From contig NW_006921538.1 of assembly GCF_000340215.1 (NCBI RefSeq), positions 2,300,651 to 2,364,650 of the forward strand: DNA of 64,000 nucleotides, read 5' to 3'. The notes beneath the pieces are model-generated. The model did no database searches. It was not told the origin of the DNA and was given only the letters and a program-made list of their open reading frames with translations. Numbering within the stretch: the stretch's first letter is position 1; each line of letters starts with the position of its first letter. This DNA comes from Pseudocercospora fijiensis CIRAD86 (lineage: Eukaryota; Ascomycota; Dothideomycetes; Mycosphaerellales; Mycosphaerellaceae). Positions 23,132 to 34,499 of the stretch are shown here, piece after piece. A program made the position numbers and the translations under genes.

Positions 23132-26100
23132 GCTCGGCGCTCTAATTAGTTAGTTCGGATTCGGGCTTAGGTAGATCCGCTTCCGGCGGCGATGCCTACG
23201 ATAGCATTATTACCGAGATTCGTATACTAGGTTATCGTTGCCGTATTGTTATACTCGCTATCGCTTCGAGCATTCGCCTCCTTAGTATAGAGCCTAGAAA
23301 CTTACCTTAACGTACGGAGCGGCGTACCTCTAGATATAACCTATTTAAGCTATACTAACTTATAGCGTAGATTGCCGGTCTTATAACCGCGCTATACCGT
23401 TTCCCGAAGAGCGCTTAGAAGTAGCAAGGATATCCTCGTAGGACTTGTAGCTAGTGTTTCCGACATAACTAGTAAACACGACTCGGTTACCCTTCTAGTT
23501 AGCGATAGTTCCTTCCTAGGAGCTATCGTCGCAGTTGCGCTAGATACCCCGGGTTATACGAGACTATAGTCGACCTAGAATAATTAGCGTGTTCGGGTTA
23601 GCGGCAATCTAGAAGGTAAAGGAAAAGTATATGCCGAAAGCGTCTACTATAATATTGTAGTAGGCACCTACTAGCGCAACCTCCCTATTTACTCTCTATA
23701 TACTAAGGGAAATATCTCTATTTATTAGCAGTCGGAGCTGTTTAGCCTAGCGCTTACTTATAATAAGTGACTCTAAACCATTATTAAGTATTGCTAGCAA
23801 CTGCTAACTATAGCTTCCGATAGTAACTTAAATGTAGATAGCGGGAACGACGGCGAAGGAACGGGTAACTACGGAAAGGTCTACATTATTAGGGATAGAG
23901 TAAAGTTCCTTAGGTCGAGGAGGTCCTACTCGACCGATTTGTTAGCTAGTAAATCGGACAGCCTTAATAGAAACTAAAACCGAAGCAGAGTCGGCATTAT
24001 TATTATCCCCTCGGCCTATCTCCTTAATCCCCTCTTCGTTAGTATTATCGATAGTCTCCTAGCTCTCGTAGGTTACTAATTCGCCTTCTACTAACTCCTA
24101 GGCCCCTAAAAATTCAGGAAGGAACTATAGGGAAGAGACGTCGATATAGTCCTCTCGCCCCTATTTACGTTAGAGGGCTATAAGGTCTTTTATAAAGGTA
24201 GTATCGTTAGGAATCCGGCTCTAGAACAGGTTAGTAGGCAAACTGTATACTAGAAGCTCCCCTATAGACACGTTAGACTTAAGGTCTAGGAACTATAAAG
24301 CCTAGAAGAGAGTATTTGCCTTTGTATCGTAAGAGTTAGTAGGCCCGGCACTATACTTCTTTATATACCTATTAAAGCGAAAGCTCTTTAGGTCGGCTAA
24401 CTTTCGTTTGTAGGCCGGCGGGTTAGCTAGGCCTAGGGTACTACTAAGGTCGGTAGTAGCATCCTCTATATCGATATCTAGAGTTTCTAGTACCTCCGGA
24501 GTAGCTATACTAGCTCGGGTTGCACGGTCTTTAGCTATCTAGAGTGTCTTAGTCTTAGCGACTAATTCTCGCTGTTTCTTAGCCTTGTTAGCTACCTGCT
24601 TCTTAAGTATCCTAGTGGGGGCTGCCGCACTAGGGCGGGTAGGGTTCTACGGGCTCTTACCCTTGCCCTAGGACTAGGTTTAGGACGACTAAGTTTAGGA
24701 CCTTATAGTAGCGTAGACATCTACACTATTCTTAGTAACCGCGTAAATATTAGTAACTGCGTCCGGGTCCTAAGACACAAAGTTGACTTTAATAGGCTTA
24801 GTAGTACTATTACTGCTCCGCTCCTTAACCTGTTTTGCCCTAACCTTCTAAGTTTCTCGTTTAGCAATAGCGGCGAGGGTACTATTCCTAGTATCCTTAA
24901 ACTCGATCTTGCTACTATACTTCTTCTCTAGAAGACTCCTAAGTTGAGGCAGCTTCGGAGCTCTACGATCCTACTCGAAGTTAATCTTGTCGCTAGTATC
25001 GGTATAGTAGAACCGACTATTTACTTATATAACGAGCTTCCTCTTAAGAAGCTCTTTCTAGATAGGGCAGTCTAATTAAATATATTTAAAACCGCCGCAT
25101 ATCTAGCACTTGCTATCTAAGTTAGAATGGATCTTTCGTATAGCGTAGACGTTAACTAAAGGGGCCTCCGGGTAGTTAGGATCGGAAATCTAGTAGACCG
25201 GTAGCATATCCTTTAGTATGCTAGTATTAATAACCTCCCTAACTCGCTATAGTGCTTTCGTATTAAGGTTGAGCTAGGCTAGGGACTTAGCCAAGTCCGT
25301 AACGTCTCAAGAGTGCTTAGTAATAGTAGGAGTTACGGTCTTAGGACCGCTCTACGACTTAGGAAGGAACTTAGGTCCTCTGCTTCCCGAGGCGTCGCTC
25401 TTTACCTAGGCTAGGTTATTCCGGTCCTCGCCGTAAATAAACTTCTTTGCGTTAGCGGAGCTATTAATGTCGTCCTTAATAGCCTCTAGGACCTCTTTAT
25501 ACTTCCTAAAGGTCTCGGGATTAGCTTCGCTAAGCTTATAGCGACGGAAGATACGCTTAGCCGTAGACTACGGCAACCCTTTAAGGAGTAGCCTCGTTCT
25601 CTAAGAATTCTCGAGGTCCTGCTAGTTAATGCCGTCCGCTAACTTAATAAACTCGCGGACGTACTCCTTTAGGTCGTTATCTTCGGTACGCCTCTCTATA
25701 TAGAGGTTCTTAAGCTACGTACGACTACCTTTAATACGACGGCTATCGCGATTCCGATACTCCCTTATAAAGGCCTACTTAAAGACCTCCTAGTCGGCAT
25801 TAGACTTGTCGTCCTTTTCTAGGTAGCTAACTAGGGTTCTAAGGGTTCGGTAAAGCTTAGTAATAGTAGTCCTCGTAAGGGACCGGACCTTGTACTAGTC
25901 CGACTCCTCTTCGAGTCCGTACTCGGTTAAGTTATCCTTAAAGCGTTCTACGTACGCCGTAGCGTTCTACCCTTCGAACAAAGGGTTCCTACTACTTCCC
26001 GGCTCTAGCGGGCGACGCCTGTTCTAACGGAGAAGGTTAGTTTGCCCTTAAATTATCTTTATAACGATATTATAGAGAGCCTCGGGCGTAGAAGGCTCGA

Positions 26101-26235
26101 TAGCCCCTAGTTCGATAGCGCTTATAATAACTAGTCGTCGCCTGATTTCTTCGTTAATAGGGTCCGGTAGGTTATTAGATTCCGAAGATTCCGCTAATTC
26201 GTAATGCTCGCTTTCGCTAGAGCTTATTCGATTGT
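23129..26235 (-). pseudogene. Gypsy-4 ORF1: gag and aspartic protease
   Basis: Through RIP stops this frame gives a Retrotrans_gag-like region (AYVERFKDNLTEYGLEEES near 25,950), a zinc knuckle C-x-I-C-G-G-F-K-Y-I-x-L-D-C near 25,080 (CX2CX4HX4C with His turned to Tyr), a basic linker, and a protease-like C-terminus near 23,800 (LLAILNNGLESLIIS in place of the D-x-G active-site loop). It ends at the TAA of the palindrome at 23,131. The N-terminus is not defined because the start codon appears mutated; 26,235 is approximate. Confidence 0.7.
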
Positions 26236-26342
26236 TATAAAGTAGTTAAAATGAAATGCTATAGGAAAGTGTTTTTAGTATATGTTATAGGTTTGGTTCG
26301 ATATTGCTATACGAGAAAATAGTGTACTAGGCTGTTTTCTTC

Positions 26343-26367
26343 TAATATTACCCCTAGGGTAGCATTA
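26343..26367 (-). repeat. 25-nt palindrome upstream of gag
   Basis: On the minus strand it begins TAATGCTACCCTAGGGG and ends GTAATATTA. It lies in the 5' leader of Gypsy-4, about 110 nt before ORF1. Confidence 0.8.
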
Positions 26368-27034
26368 GAGTTTAGCCTCCTAGGGGTCGCCTAGATACCC
26401 CTAGGAGCTTTAATTTAGTAAATTTAGATAAAAGCCGCTCGGAGGAAGGAACTGCAATCTCTATTTACACCTGGATCCTAGAAACTAGCTACTTTACTAA
26501 CTATCGTTATCTCCTTTAGCTAGATAGGGGGCGGGGACCTTCTTTTCCTAGTAGAAGGCTAAGCACTATCCGAACGAGGTAGCGAATCCCGAAACAATCT
26601 ACCCGGTTAATAGGGGAACTGTCTAGGCATCCGACCTATAATCTAGAAATTGCTATCGTATAGATAGTCTTAGCAAACTAAGCAAGGCCGATAGGTAATT
26701 AGTCTATCTCCTCCTTAGGCGGGGCTCATCTCGAGCAAGCGGTACTAAATAGGTCTTCGACCCGGAGCCGAGTCCTTAGAAGCTAGCTATAGTTATAGAC
26801 TAGGCCCTAAGCTGTAACAGTCCTAAGGGTTTGTAGCTTTTCGGGGTTAAAGCGATGCCCTCGTTAAGAGGTTTCTCTGCTTGTCGTAACGGCCTCTTAA
26901 GATACTTCGGTATCGTCCGTATCGTAGGCTCTTATCGTGCCCTCGCTCCGGTTATAGCTATTCGTGCCTAGAGACTACCTTTAACATACCCGAACCTATT
27001 AGATATAAAGAGATAGCCCTACCTTTAGCTCTAA

Positions 27035-27313
27035 TAAAGGACGGAAACCAAAACTACTACTACTACTAGCAGTAATAGTATAGGCTACCGAGGGTAACAT
27101 AACCTATAGCAATATAGGCAGCTATATTTAGTATAATAGGATAACAAGACGGTTGCTTAGGCTAATAACTAGAGCCCTACAATATAGGCATTGTAGAAGT
27201 GTAACATAAACAATATACTATACGAGGTTAGTAATCTGTCTACTCTATAGAAGGAGGCCTCTTATATAGGCTCAAAACTGGCCTATAGGTATAGGGCCGG
27301 TTACTAGCTAATA
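27035..27313 (-). repeat. Gypsy-4 5' LTR
   Basis: This 279-bp copy is the partner of 15,030-15,308. The Gypsy-2 sequence resumes at 27,314 with ATATATATAATACG. Confidence 0.9.
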
Positions 27314-28314
27314 ATATATATAATACGTACCTCGTTTAATAGCGAGGGTGCTATTAAGTAACCTTGCAAATAGGAATAGTTAATCGTTTATAGATAAGCT
27401 ATTACGTGCTTAGTAGAGGGACGCCTTTGCTACTAAACGTATTAATAAGCTTATAAGTAGGCGAACGACTCGATCTAGCAAAAGTAACTAGTCGATCGAC
27501 GATAAGGGTTACCTAAAGTTTAAGGGCAGATACTATATCCCCGCTAAACAATCGATTAGATAAGAGCTTTTAAAGCAACACTATAATAGTAAGCTTGCTA
27601 GTTACTATAGTATAGAGAGGTCGTACGAGCTACTATCGCGTATATACTACTAGCTAAATAGTAAACGGTATATAAAAGAATACGTGCAGACCTACGCAGT
27701 ATACTAGCGTATTAAGGCACTAAAGCACCTACTATTTAGCGAGTTGTCTTTACTCCCTATTCTAAAGAAGCTATTTATAGAGCTTATAATAGATTTTATT
27801 ATAGGTCTTCCCCCTGCTAAGCGAAGAGGAAGCAGAGACGTCTTTAACGCTATACTAGTCGTTATAGACCGATTTACTAAGGGTGCTCGCTATATCCCCG
27901 CTCTGAAGGATTAGACGGCTATTAACCTAGCTAAGTCCCTATAGAATAACATCTTCTGTAGCTATTAGGGAACCCCTAAGGGGATAGTCTCCGATCGAGG
28001 CTCGACATTTATATTATATTATTAGAGTAAGATTTGCCTATAGCTAAGACTTTAGTATCGCCTGTCTATAGCATTCTACCTATAAACAGATAGTTAGACC
28101 GAGAGGCAGAATGCTACTCTATAGCAGTACCTACGTAGCTATATTAATAAGAACCCTAACGACTAGGTTAACCTCCTATAGCTTATAGAATTCGTATATA
28201 ATAATAGTATATACTTATTAACTAAGGTCTTACCCTATATAGCTATAATAGGCTAGAACGCCGCTATACTATAAGACCCCCTATCGCTCGAGGCCGAGCG
28301 TAAAGAAAGGGAAG

Positions 28315-28377
28315 CGGGTTAACCTAAGACACTAGCGGGTTAACCTAAGACACTAGCGGGTTAACCTAAGACACTAG
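28315..28377 (+). repeat. In-frame 21-bp triplication in Gypsy-2 pol
   Basis: CGGGTTAACCTAAGACACTA plus G occurs three times in a row at 28,315, 28,336 and 28,357. Gypsy-1 has one copy at about 11,336. The insertion adds 14 codons and keeps frame between integrase and chromodomain. Confidence 0.95.
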
Positions 28378-28977
28378 CGGCTATTAAGAGGGTTTAAAAG
28401 ATGCGAGAAATTCACGCTAAGATAGCTAACAAACCAGCAAAGGCCTAGGCCTATTAGAAGGCTTATTATAACAAACACTATACGCTAATAACCTTTAAAC
28501 AAGGCGATATAGTTATGCTTAGTACGAAGAACCTCTATATCCGCAAACACCTATCCCCTAATAGCAAAACAAGGCCTAAGCTCGTACGGAGATATATTAG
28601 CCTATTCCGCATGCGAGAAGTTAAAGGCTCCTCCGTATAGGCCTATTAGTTGTAGCTTCCCCCTTATTATACTATCTATAACACCTTCTACGTATCCCTT
28701 CTTAAACTATACTATTAGCGCGAAGGCGATAAAGCGCCTACTAAGTTAGAAGAAGTCTTAGCCGATAGTAAAGAGCTATAGTCTATAGAACGCATTCTAA
28801 AGCACCGGACTAGGTAAGGTAAGAAGGAATACCTATTAAGATAGCAAGGCTATTCGCCTAATTAGGACTTATAGGAAGCTAAAGGTTCCTTCGAGGATAT
28901 AACTAAGTTGTTAGATAACTATTAGACTAGTATAAAGAACAAGAAGAAGGCTAAGGGCCTGTAATATCGCCTAGGAA

Positions 28978-29002
28978 TAATGCTACCCCTAGGGTGCTAT
29001 TA
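28978..29002 (+). repeat. 25-nt palindrome at the end of Gypsy-2 pol
   Basis: TAATGCTACCCCTAGGG followed by TGCTATTA, at the same place as 11,948-11,972 in Gypsy-1. Confidence 0.85.
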
Positions 29003-29805
29003 GCTAACTAATTAGAGGCCGGCAAACTAGGACAATAAGACTATACTACTATAGTAAACGGGTACTAAGTGTTAATAAGCGCGCTATAACGCGTTAACTA
29101 TTTGCTACTCTTTTAGGAAACTACCTCTTTACTAGCGTACCCTATAAGACCCTTCTCTTAGCGCCCTCTCTTATTCTACCGAGATCTCGAGGCCTAGGCG
29201 GTCGGCGGGGATAGCGCGCGCGGATAGTAATAATAATAATAACGACGGCGCAGCCGGCGCGGCTATATTAGTAACAGTATTGCGAGGTGTGTTGCTAGTT
29301 AAGAAAGGAAACGAGGAAGGAATAAGGTAAAGTTAGCGCTAAGACGGCTAGCGCCGCGATTGCTAACATTACCTACTCGCCGCTATTATTAATATTACCT
29401 GCTATTGTCGCTACGCCTATAGACACAACCTTACCTATACCGCGAGCCGGAGCGCGCTATACCGGTTAAGTTAAAAGAATAGCTATATTAAAGGGCTAAT
29501 TAAAACTTTAAGGCTAAGTTAAAACACTAAGAGCCGCTTCAAAGATTAAGCGACTAATAGACTAACTAAGGGCAAAAACTATAGAGCTAAGCTAGCCGGG
29601 GTCGATCTTGCGGATAATAGATTACTCCTCGATCTTTCCGATTCTTTAAGCGAGGCGAACCTTAACTATTACACTTATAATAGCCTTTACCTATAGAAAC
29701 TAGACGAACTGTGTTTTTTAAAAAGATAAGATAAGATTAACAATTAAAGGCTACTAAACCTAACTAATTAGGGCTAGTGAAACTACGATAGTAAATAATA
29801 GTCCT

Positions 29806-30233
29806 TATAACAACTAGGAAGTGTTATAGACCGCGGGCGCGTTCTAAGAGTAGCAGCGCAGAGGTTATCTACGTTCGAAAATTTTCGGCTTAGCGTTGCT
29901 TAAAAAAAGCCGGCAGTAAGTACCTCCCTAACCTAGGCTACCCCGGATTTCCTAGGTACGGTGTATACTCTATATACGAACTTAAATTCCAACCCGGTAT
30001 CTAATTATTTGAATTAGTTTGCTGTTTAACGAGTGTCCTTGTACACTTTATTAAGGGCCTGAAATTTTCGGGAGCAGGGGTGTCCGGCTACTATATAGCG
30101 TTGTAATCCTCCGGCGGCAGACTATTTGATACTTTAGACCTCGCTATAATAATAGCACAGTTTAAGGTGTTAAATTAAATATTTTACGATCCCTTTTTTT
30201 TACTTTTTAGGAAAGGGGTTTTTTTTCGAAGTC
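29806..30233. other. Spacer with weaker RIP signature, no gene
   Basis: CA and TG dinucleotides are more frequent here than on either side. It contains T8 and A7 runs. I find no coding sequence. It may be single-copy or short-repeat DNA that escaped RIP. Confidence 0.4.
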
Positions 30234-30253
30234 TATATATATATATATATATA
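30234..30253. repeat. (TA)n microsatellite
   Basis: About ten TA dinucleotides occur in a row, at the start of a very AT-rich stretch. Confidence 0.9.
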
Positions 30254-30582
30254 AGATAGTATATATAGTAGAGAGTATATATAAACGTATATATAGAAAG
30301 TAAATATACTAGTTATAGGTATATATAATATATTTATAATGCTAGTATATAATATATTATAAGAGTATTAGGATAGATTAGGCTAATATTAGTAGAAACT
30401 ATACCGTTATTACCGGACAACTTAGTCCGTTATGTAACCTAGATATATTCGAAAATTAAAGAAATATATACGTTTACTTAAATTATAGAATTAGAGCCGC
30501 GCGAGTTAGTATAATAGTCTAGCAACCTGTTAAGTTACTTAGATAGGAACTCGATAATAGAATTTCCTCTTAGTAGTTATAG

Positions 30583-30770
30583 TCTATTCTAAACGCCGTC
30601 TAAGTACAAAACTATATATAGTAGATTAATATATAAAGTACTCCTCCTCCCCGAAAGTTAAAACCTAACTCCGATATAGTAGTACTACTACCTTCTATCC
30701 TAGACGCCGTCTAAGCATAAAACTATATATAGTAGATTAATATATAAAGTACTCCTCCTCCTCGAAACTA
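30583..30770 (+). repeat. Two direct copies of a 77-bp unit
   Basis: TCTATTCTAAACGCCGTCTA (about 30,583) and TCTATCCTAGACGCCGTCTA (about 30,695) each begin a nearly identical unit with TATATATAGTAGATTAATAT and ACTCCTCCTCC. The start-to-start distance is 112 bp. Confidence 0.8.
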
Positions 30771-31171
30771 ACTCGTAGACTTAGCGAAAATTATATATCT
30801 AGTATAAAAAAAAAGTCGATATACCTACTAGACGCCCTAGAGCCTTACTATCGCCCCCCCGATTAGGCTAATACTTAGTACCCTATAGGCTATTATATTA
30901 GGGCGCCTCTAGACTAGATAGCTATAGAATACGGAGTATCCTATATATATCTCGATAAATACTAATCCGATTTCAATAAAAATTATACCGTTAGAACCGC
31001 GCGGGTCGGTTCTATAGAACGTGAAATTTTTATATAAATCGACGACCTTCGAATTTAGTATTAGTAGGTATTAGCTAGTATTAGCTCTAACTTAATTCTT
31101 AACTATTAATAATTCCATTTCTCCCGGCTATACTACTTAATATAGTCCCCGCTATATAAAGGCATATATCT

Positions 31172-31240
31172 TAAAGGAGTTATAAGATCGATAGGGGTTA
31201 AGAGGTCGTAGGTTCGAGTCCTATACTAGCTATTTTTTTT
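31172..31240 (+). tRNA. tRNA-like sequence, probable pseudogene (copy A)
   Basis: The 3' half contains GAGGTCGTAGGTTCGAGTCC, in which GGTTCGAGTCC fits the B box/T-loop of a tRNA. It is followed by CTATACTAGCTA and then T8 (31,233-31,240), a Pol III-type terminator. The same 3' half occurs inverted at 37,911-37,998. The 5' half does not fold convincingly, probably because of RIP. The isotype cannot be assigned. Confidence 0.4.
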
Positions 31241-31246
31241 ATTTAT

Positions 31247-31631
31247 ACGTAATTAATAGGAAATGTACTTAAATCTTTAATTAAATATTACTACTACGCA
31301 ATTAATAGGAAATGTACTTAAATGTTTAATTAAATATTACTACTATTAAGCTAATACCTTTATACGCAATTAATAGGAAATGTACTTAAATCTTTAATTA
31401 AATATTACTACTATTAAGCTAAGACCTTTATACGCAATTAATAGGAAATGTACTTAAATCTTTAATTAAATATTACTACTATCAAGCTAATACCTTTATA
31501 CGCAATTAATAGGAAATGTACTTAAATCTTTAATTAAATATTACTACTATTAAGCTAATACCTTTATACGCAATTAATAGGAAATGTACTTGAATCTTTA
31601 ATTAAATATTACTACTATTAAGCTAATACCC
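31247..31631 (+). repeat. 68-bp tandem repeat, six copies
   Basis: Units start at 31,247 (truncated to 49 bp), 31,296, 31,364, 31,432, 31,500 and 31,568. Each begins ACGCAATTAATAGGAAATG. Copies are almost identical, so the array is young or homogenised compared with the decayed elements around it. Confidence 0.95.
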
Positions 31632-31779
31632 TAGCTAATAAGCTAAGAAATCCGGGGTAAGTTAAATTCCGCTTCAATCTTTGTCTCGATTAACGTTCTA
31701 CGCTAAAATCCGGGGTAAGTCAAATTTCCCTTTAATCTTTGATTGTATATTACTTCTGCGAAATTTCTTAGCTAATTAT
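31632..31779. repeat. Short direct duplication, otherwise empty
   Basis: AAATCCGGGGTAAGT, then an AAATT-TTTAATCTTTG-like segment, occurs twice about 60 bp apart (from about 31,649 and 31,708). There is no gene. Confidence 0.6.
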
Positions 31780-32105
31780 TTCGTAGGTAGTTAAGTGTTT
31801 AATTTAGCGTAGGCTAAGTAGCTTATTAGATTCGCTAAGTTAGTAGCGGAGGTCGAGATCGGAATATAGAAAGGCTACGAGGGCGCGGCCTTTAGAAGGG
31901 AAGCGTATATTAGGGCTAAAGGGGCTATATGTAATTAGCATATAACTAGGCTAAGTAAAGCTAGGGTCTTAGTGCCTTAGGCAGGGCTTAGCGCTTAGTG
32001 TTAGGCTAACTAGCCTGCCTTCCTCCCTCTCCTCCTAGATCCTTATCGAATACTACCTATACCTACTACTACCCTATCTACCTGCTAATATAACCCTTCT
32101 TACAA
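31780..32105 (+). repeat. Dispersed repeat, copy B (about 326 bp)
   Basis: Partner of 13,020-13,345. It is followed by about 105 bp of unassigned DNA and then the Gypsy-3 target site. Confidence 0.8.
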
Positions 32106-32214
32106 TCTCTAAGGCAGATAGAGGGAACCGCTCTTCTAAGAAGCCTCCTACTATAGTCCTCGCTATCTGCCTAAGTCTTTTTATTAGCGACTATACTATC
32201 GAAACACAACTACG

Positions 32215-32560
32215 TATTACGGATCTTATTAGTTAGAGTCCTTATATAATCTTAGAGCGACACTAAGACTAGTAGGCTAAGCTGTCGCTCTATCTTACTA
32301 GGAGCGATAGGAGCGGTCGAGAGCGACAGCGTCGCTTACGTCGCTTACGACTATAGACAAGATGTCTCCTTTGTATTTAGGAACGCCGGAATGCCCTTAT
32401 AGCTCGAGGCGTTCAACTTATGTTACCTACTTACTAATTAGAATTACCTTTATACCAATTATTCTATCTCTGCCTCCCGCTTATATTAGCCTCTCTAAAG
32501 AAGCCTCGGCTTATACGTAATAAGAAGTTACCTAACGATCTGTCGCGAGTAACCGTAACA
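32215..32560 (+). repeat. Gypsy-3 5' LTR
   Basis: 346 bp, preceded by the TSD CTACG. It differs from the 3' LTR at about ten sites, nearly all C/T or G/A. Confidence 0.95.
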
Positions 32561-32589
32561 CTTTAAACGTCCTTAGGATAAGTGCCTTA

Positions 32590-33660
32590 TTACAAGTCGG
32601 AAGGGGAACTCCCGCCCCTAGCGAGACAGGCAGTACTCGACGTACTACCTCTAGTACTAGCAATGCACTAGGAACCTATACCGGAAACGATTCTCTTAAG
32701 ATCGGAAAGCTAGACTTTTATTACGGCGACCGAGACAAGTTCGATACCTAGGTTAGCTAGATAGATATATATTTTATATTTAACTAGGTTTAAGACAACT
32801 TAAAGCCAGTCTTCGTAACGACGTTTATACGAGGTAGGGCTTAGTATTAGGTTAAACTATTTCTTAGGACCTATCTAGATAGCAACGGGACCGACAATTC
32901 GGATAGAATCTTCGCAAGCTACGAAAATCTTAAGCGTACGATAAAGAAGGTCTTTAGATCTTCTAACGAGGTTGCTACCGTAGTTAGGGTTATCTAATAC
33001 TTAACTTAGAAGGGGTTATATGCCGATTACGCCGCTAAATTTTAGGAATACGCCTAACTTACGGATTAGGACGACGAAGCTCTTATAACAATATATCGGC
33101 GAGGTCTTAAGGATAACGTTAAAGACGAGCTTATACGCGACGGTAGAAAAATAGATAATATAGGAACATTAGTTAAGGTTACGATCGATCTCGACGATAG
33201 GCTCTACGAACGAGCTTTAGAACGACGCTACGATTCTAAGACTTCTAGAAAAGCTAGTTATACTCCTAGATACGATAATAGACGAAACTATAGTACCTAC
33301 GATAAACAAAAGGGGAACAACTACTATAGTACGCAACTAATAGAGCTAGACGCTACCTAGAAGGGTCGAGCAATTAAAGGAAGAAAAGGCAAGAGTTCGC
33401 CTAAGAAAGCAGGAAGATTAACTTGCTATATATATAGCAAGGAAGGCTATATAGCACGGAACTGCCGTAGCAAGAACATAGTGCGACGCGAACAGTTCAA
33501 TATAATATAACGAAAGGACTCGGGTAGAGAAGGCTACCGAATAATAGTAGAGCTATACTCTATTAATAACGCGCCGAGAACCTACGTAGAGGTCGTAAAG
33601 AAAGAGCTACGACAAATCTATATAATAGCACGACGATAAGAACCCGTATATAGAACCCTT
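32590..33660 (+). pseudogene. Gypsy-3 gag remnant
   Basis: Reading through TAG/TAA gives KLDFYYGDRDKFDT near 32,710, YADYAAKF.EYA near 33,015 and ALITIYRRGLKDNVKDELI near 33,090, the usual order of a retrotransposon gag domain. A basic region follows, then the zinc knuckle C-Y-I-Y-S-K-E-G-Y-I-A-R-N-C near 33,430. This is CX2CX4HX4C with one Cys and the His both turned to Tyr by RIP. The protein would package the element RNA. The start is not defined. Confidence 0.7.
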
Positions 33661-34499
33661 TACTAGAGATTCTATTACGACGACTAATACCAAATTTATT
33701 ATTCTACTAAAGTAGAAGCAGGATTCTTCCCTTAGATTAGGCGACTCGTACGAGAAGATGCGAAATCTTAGTTAGAAGAAGAAACGATTAATAAATCTTG
33801 CTTAGATACCGACGATAAAGAAAACCGAGATCCGGAAGCTTTATTCCCTCCCGGGGAGGAGTTAGGAGCTATCCTAGAAGTACCGGAGTCCTCTTAGTAA
33901 GAGGAGGAATAGCAAGAAGATTTAGAAGGAAGTCTAGATACCGAGGAAGAAACTACGAATAAAGAAAGTAAAGACGAATTCGGGATTAACGACGATACGA
34001 TCCTTACGTTTATAATAGATACACCTATAGCAGCGCGAACAATCGCCTTATATCTAGTATACAAATACGAGGAAATGTTTCTAAAGGTTAACGGATAACA
34101 GAAGGTAGATCCTATCCAATTTAATTATTTCTAGATAAGCTTACGGGCAAAATTCTAGAATTACCCCCGGATACCTATAGACTATACGTACTATAACTTT
34201 ATTACGGAGCGAGTACCGATAGGAAGTATAATTACGCCCTACGGATACGTCCTACCCGACGAAAGGACGATTATTACTTAAGATATACGTTAGACGATCT
34301 AGCGATTAAATTAGCAATACCGAAAGGCTATAGTAGCGTAGGGACGGGATATATATAACGATACCCTCGAGGAAAAATTATATACCGAAGAAGCACGAAC
34401 GGTAGGACTACGGATCCGTAACTAGTTAGAACAACGTTAGGCTACTAATTAGTCGGGAAACGGACCAACTCTCTAGATTAGAGCGTTCTAAGAGAGTTC

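Larger units (their letters stand above)
15030..27313 (-). mobile_element. Gypsy-4: 12.3-kb nested LTR retrotransposon with a third ORF
   Basis: Two 279-bp LTRs (15,030-15,308 and 27,035-27,313) flank an element read on the minus strand: gag-pro (ORF1), RT-RNase H-integrase (ORF2), an extra ORF3, a polypurine tract and the 3' LTR. It sits inside Gypsy-2: the joined flanks reproduce the uninterrupted Gypsy-1 sequence ATTAGATATATATAATACG, with ATAT duplicated on both sides. The LTR ends read TA...TA, as expected for RIP of TG...CA. At 12.3 kb it is about twice the size of Gypsy-3. ORF2 and ORF3 keep frame over thousands of bases, so decay is by substitution. Confidence 0.88.
27314..29805 (+). 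mobile_element. Gypsy-2, right part (integrase, chromodomain, 3' region)
   Basis: Homologous to Gypsy-1 10,324-12,755. It carries the end of the RNase H/linker, the integrase core near 27,780-28,260 (DFIIGLPPAKRRGSRDVFNA and DRFTKGARYIP), a chromodomain near 28,780-28,900 and the shared non-coding 3' region. RIP stops are frequent. A 21-bp unit is triplicated at 28,315-28,377. Confidence 0.85.

Noticed and set aside
15030..27313. Gypsy-4 as an envelope-bearing, retrovirus-like element
   Set aside because: ORF3 is in the env position but shows no signal peptide, furin-like site or membrane helix.
31247..31631. Centromeric satellite
   Set aside because: Only six units are present and the array is short; nothing else supports a centromere.
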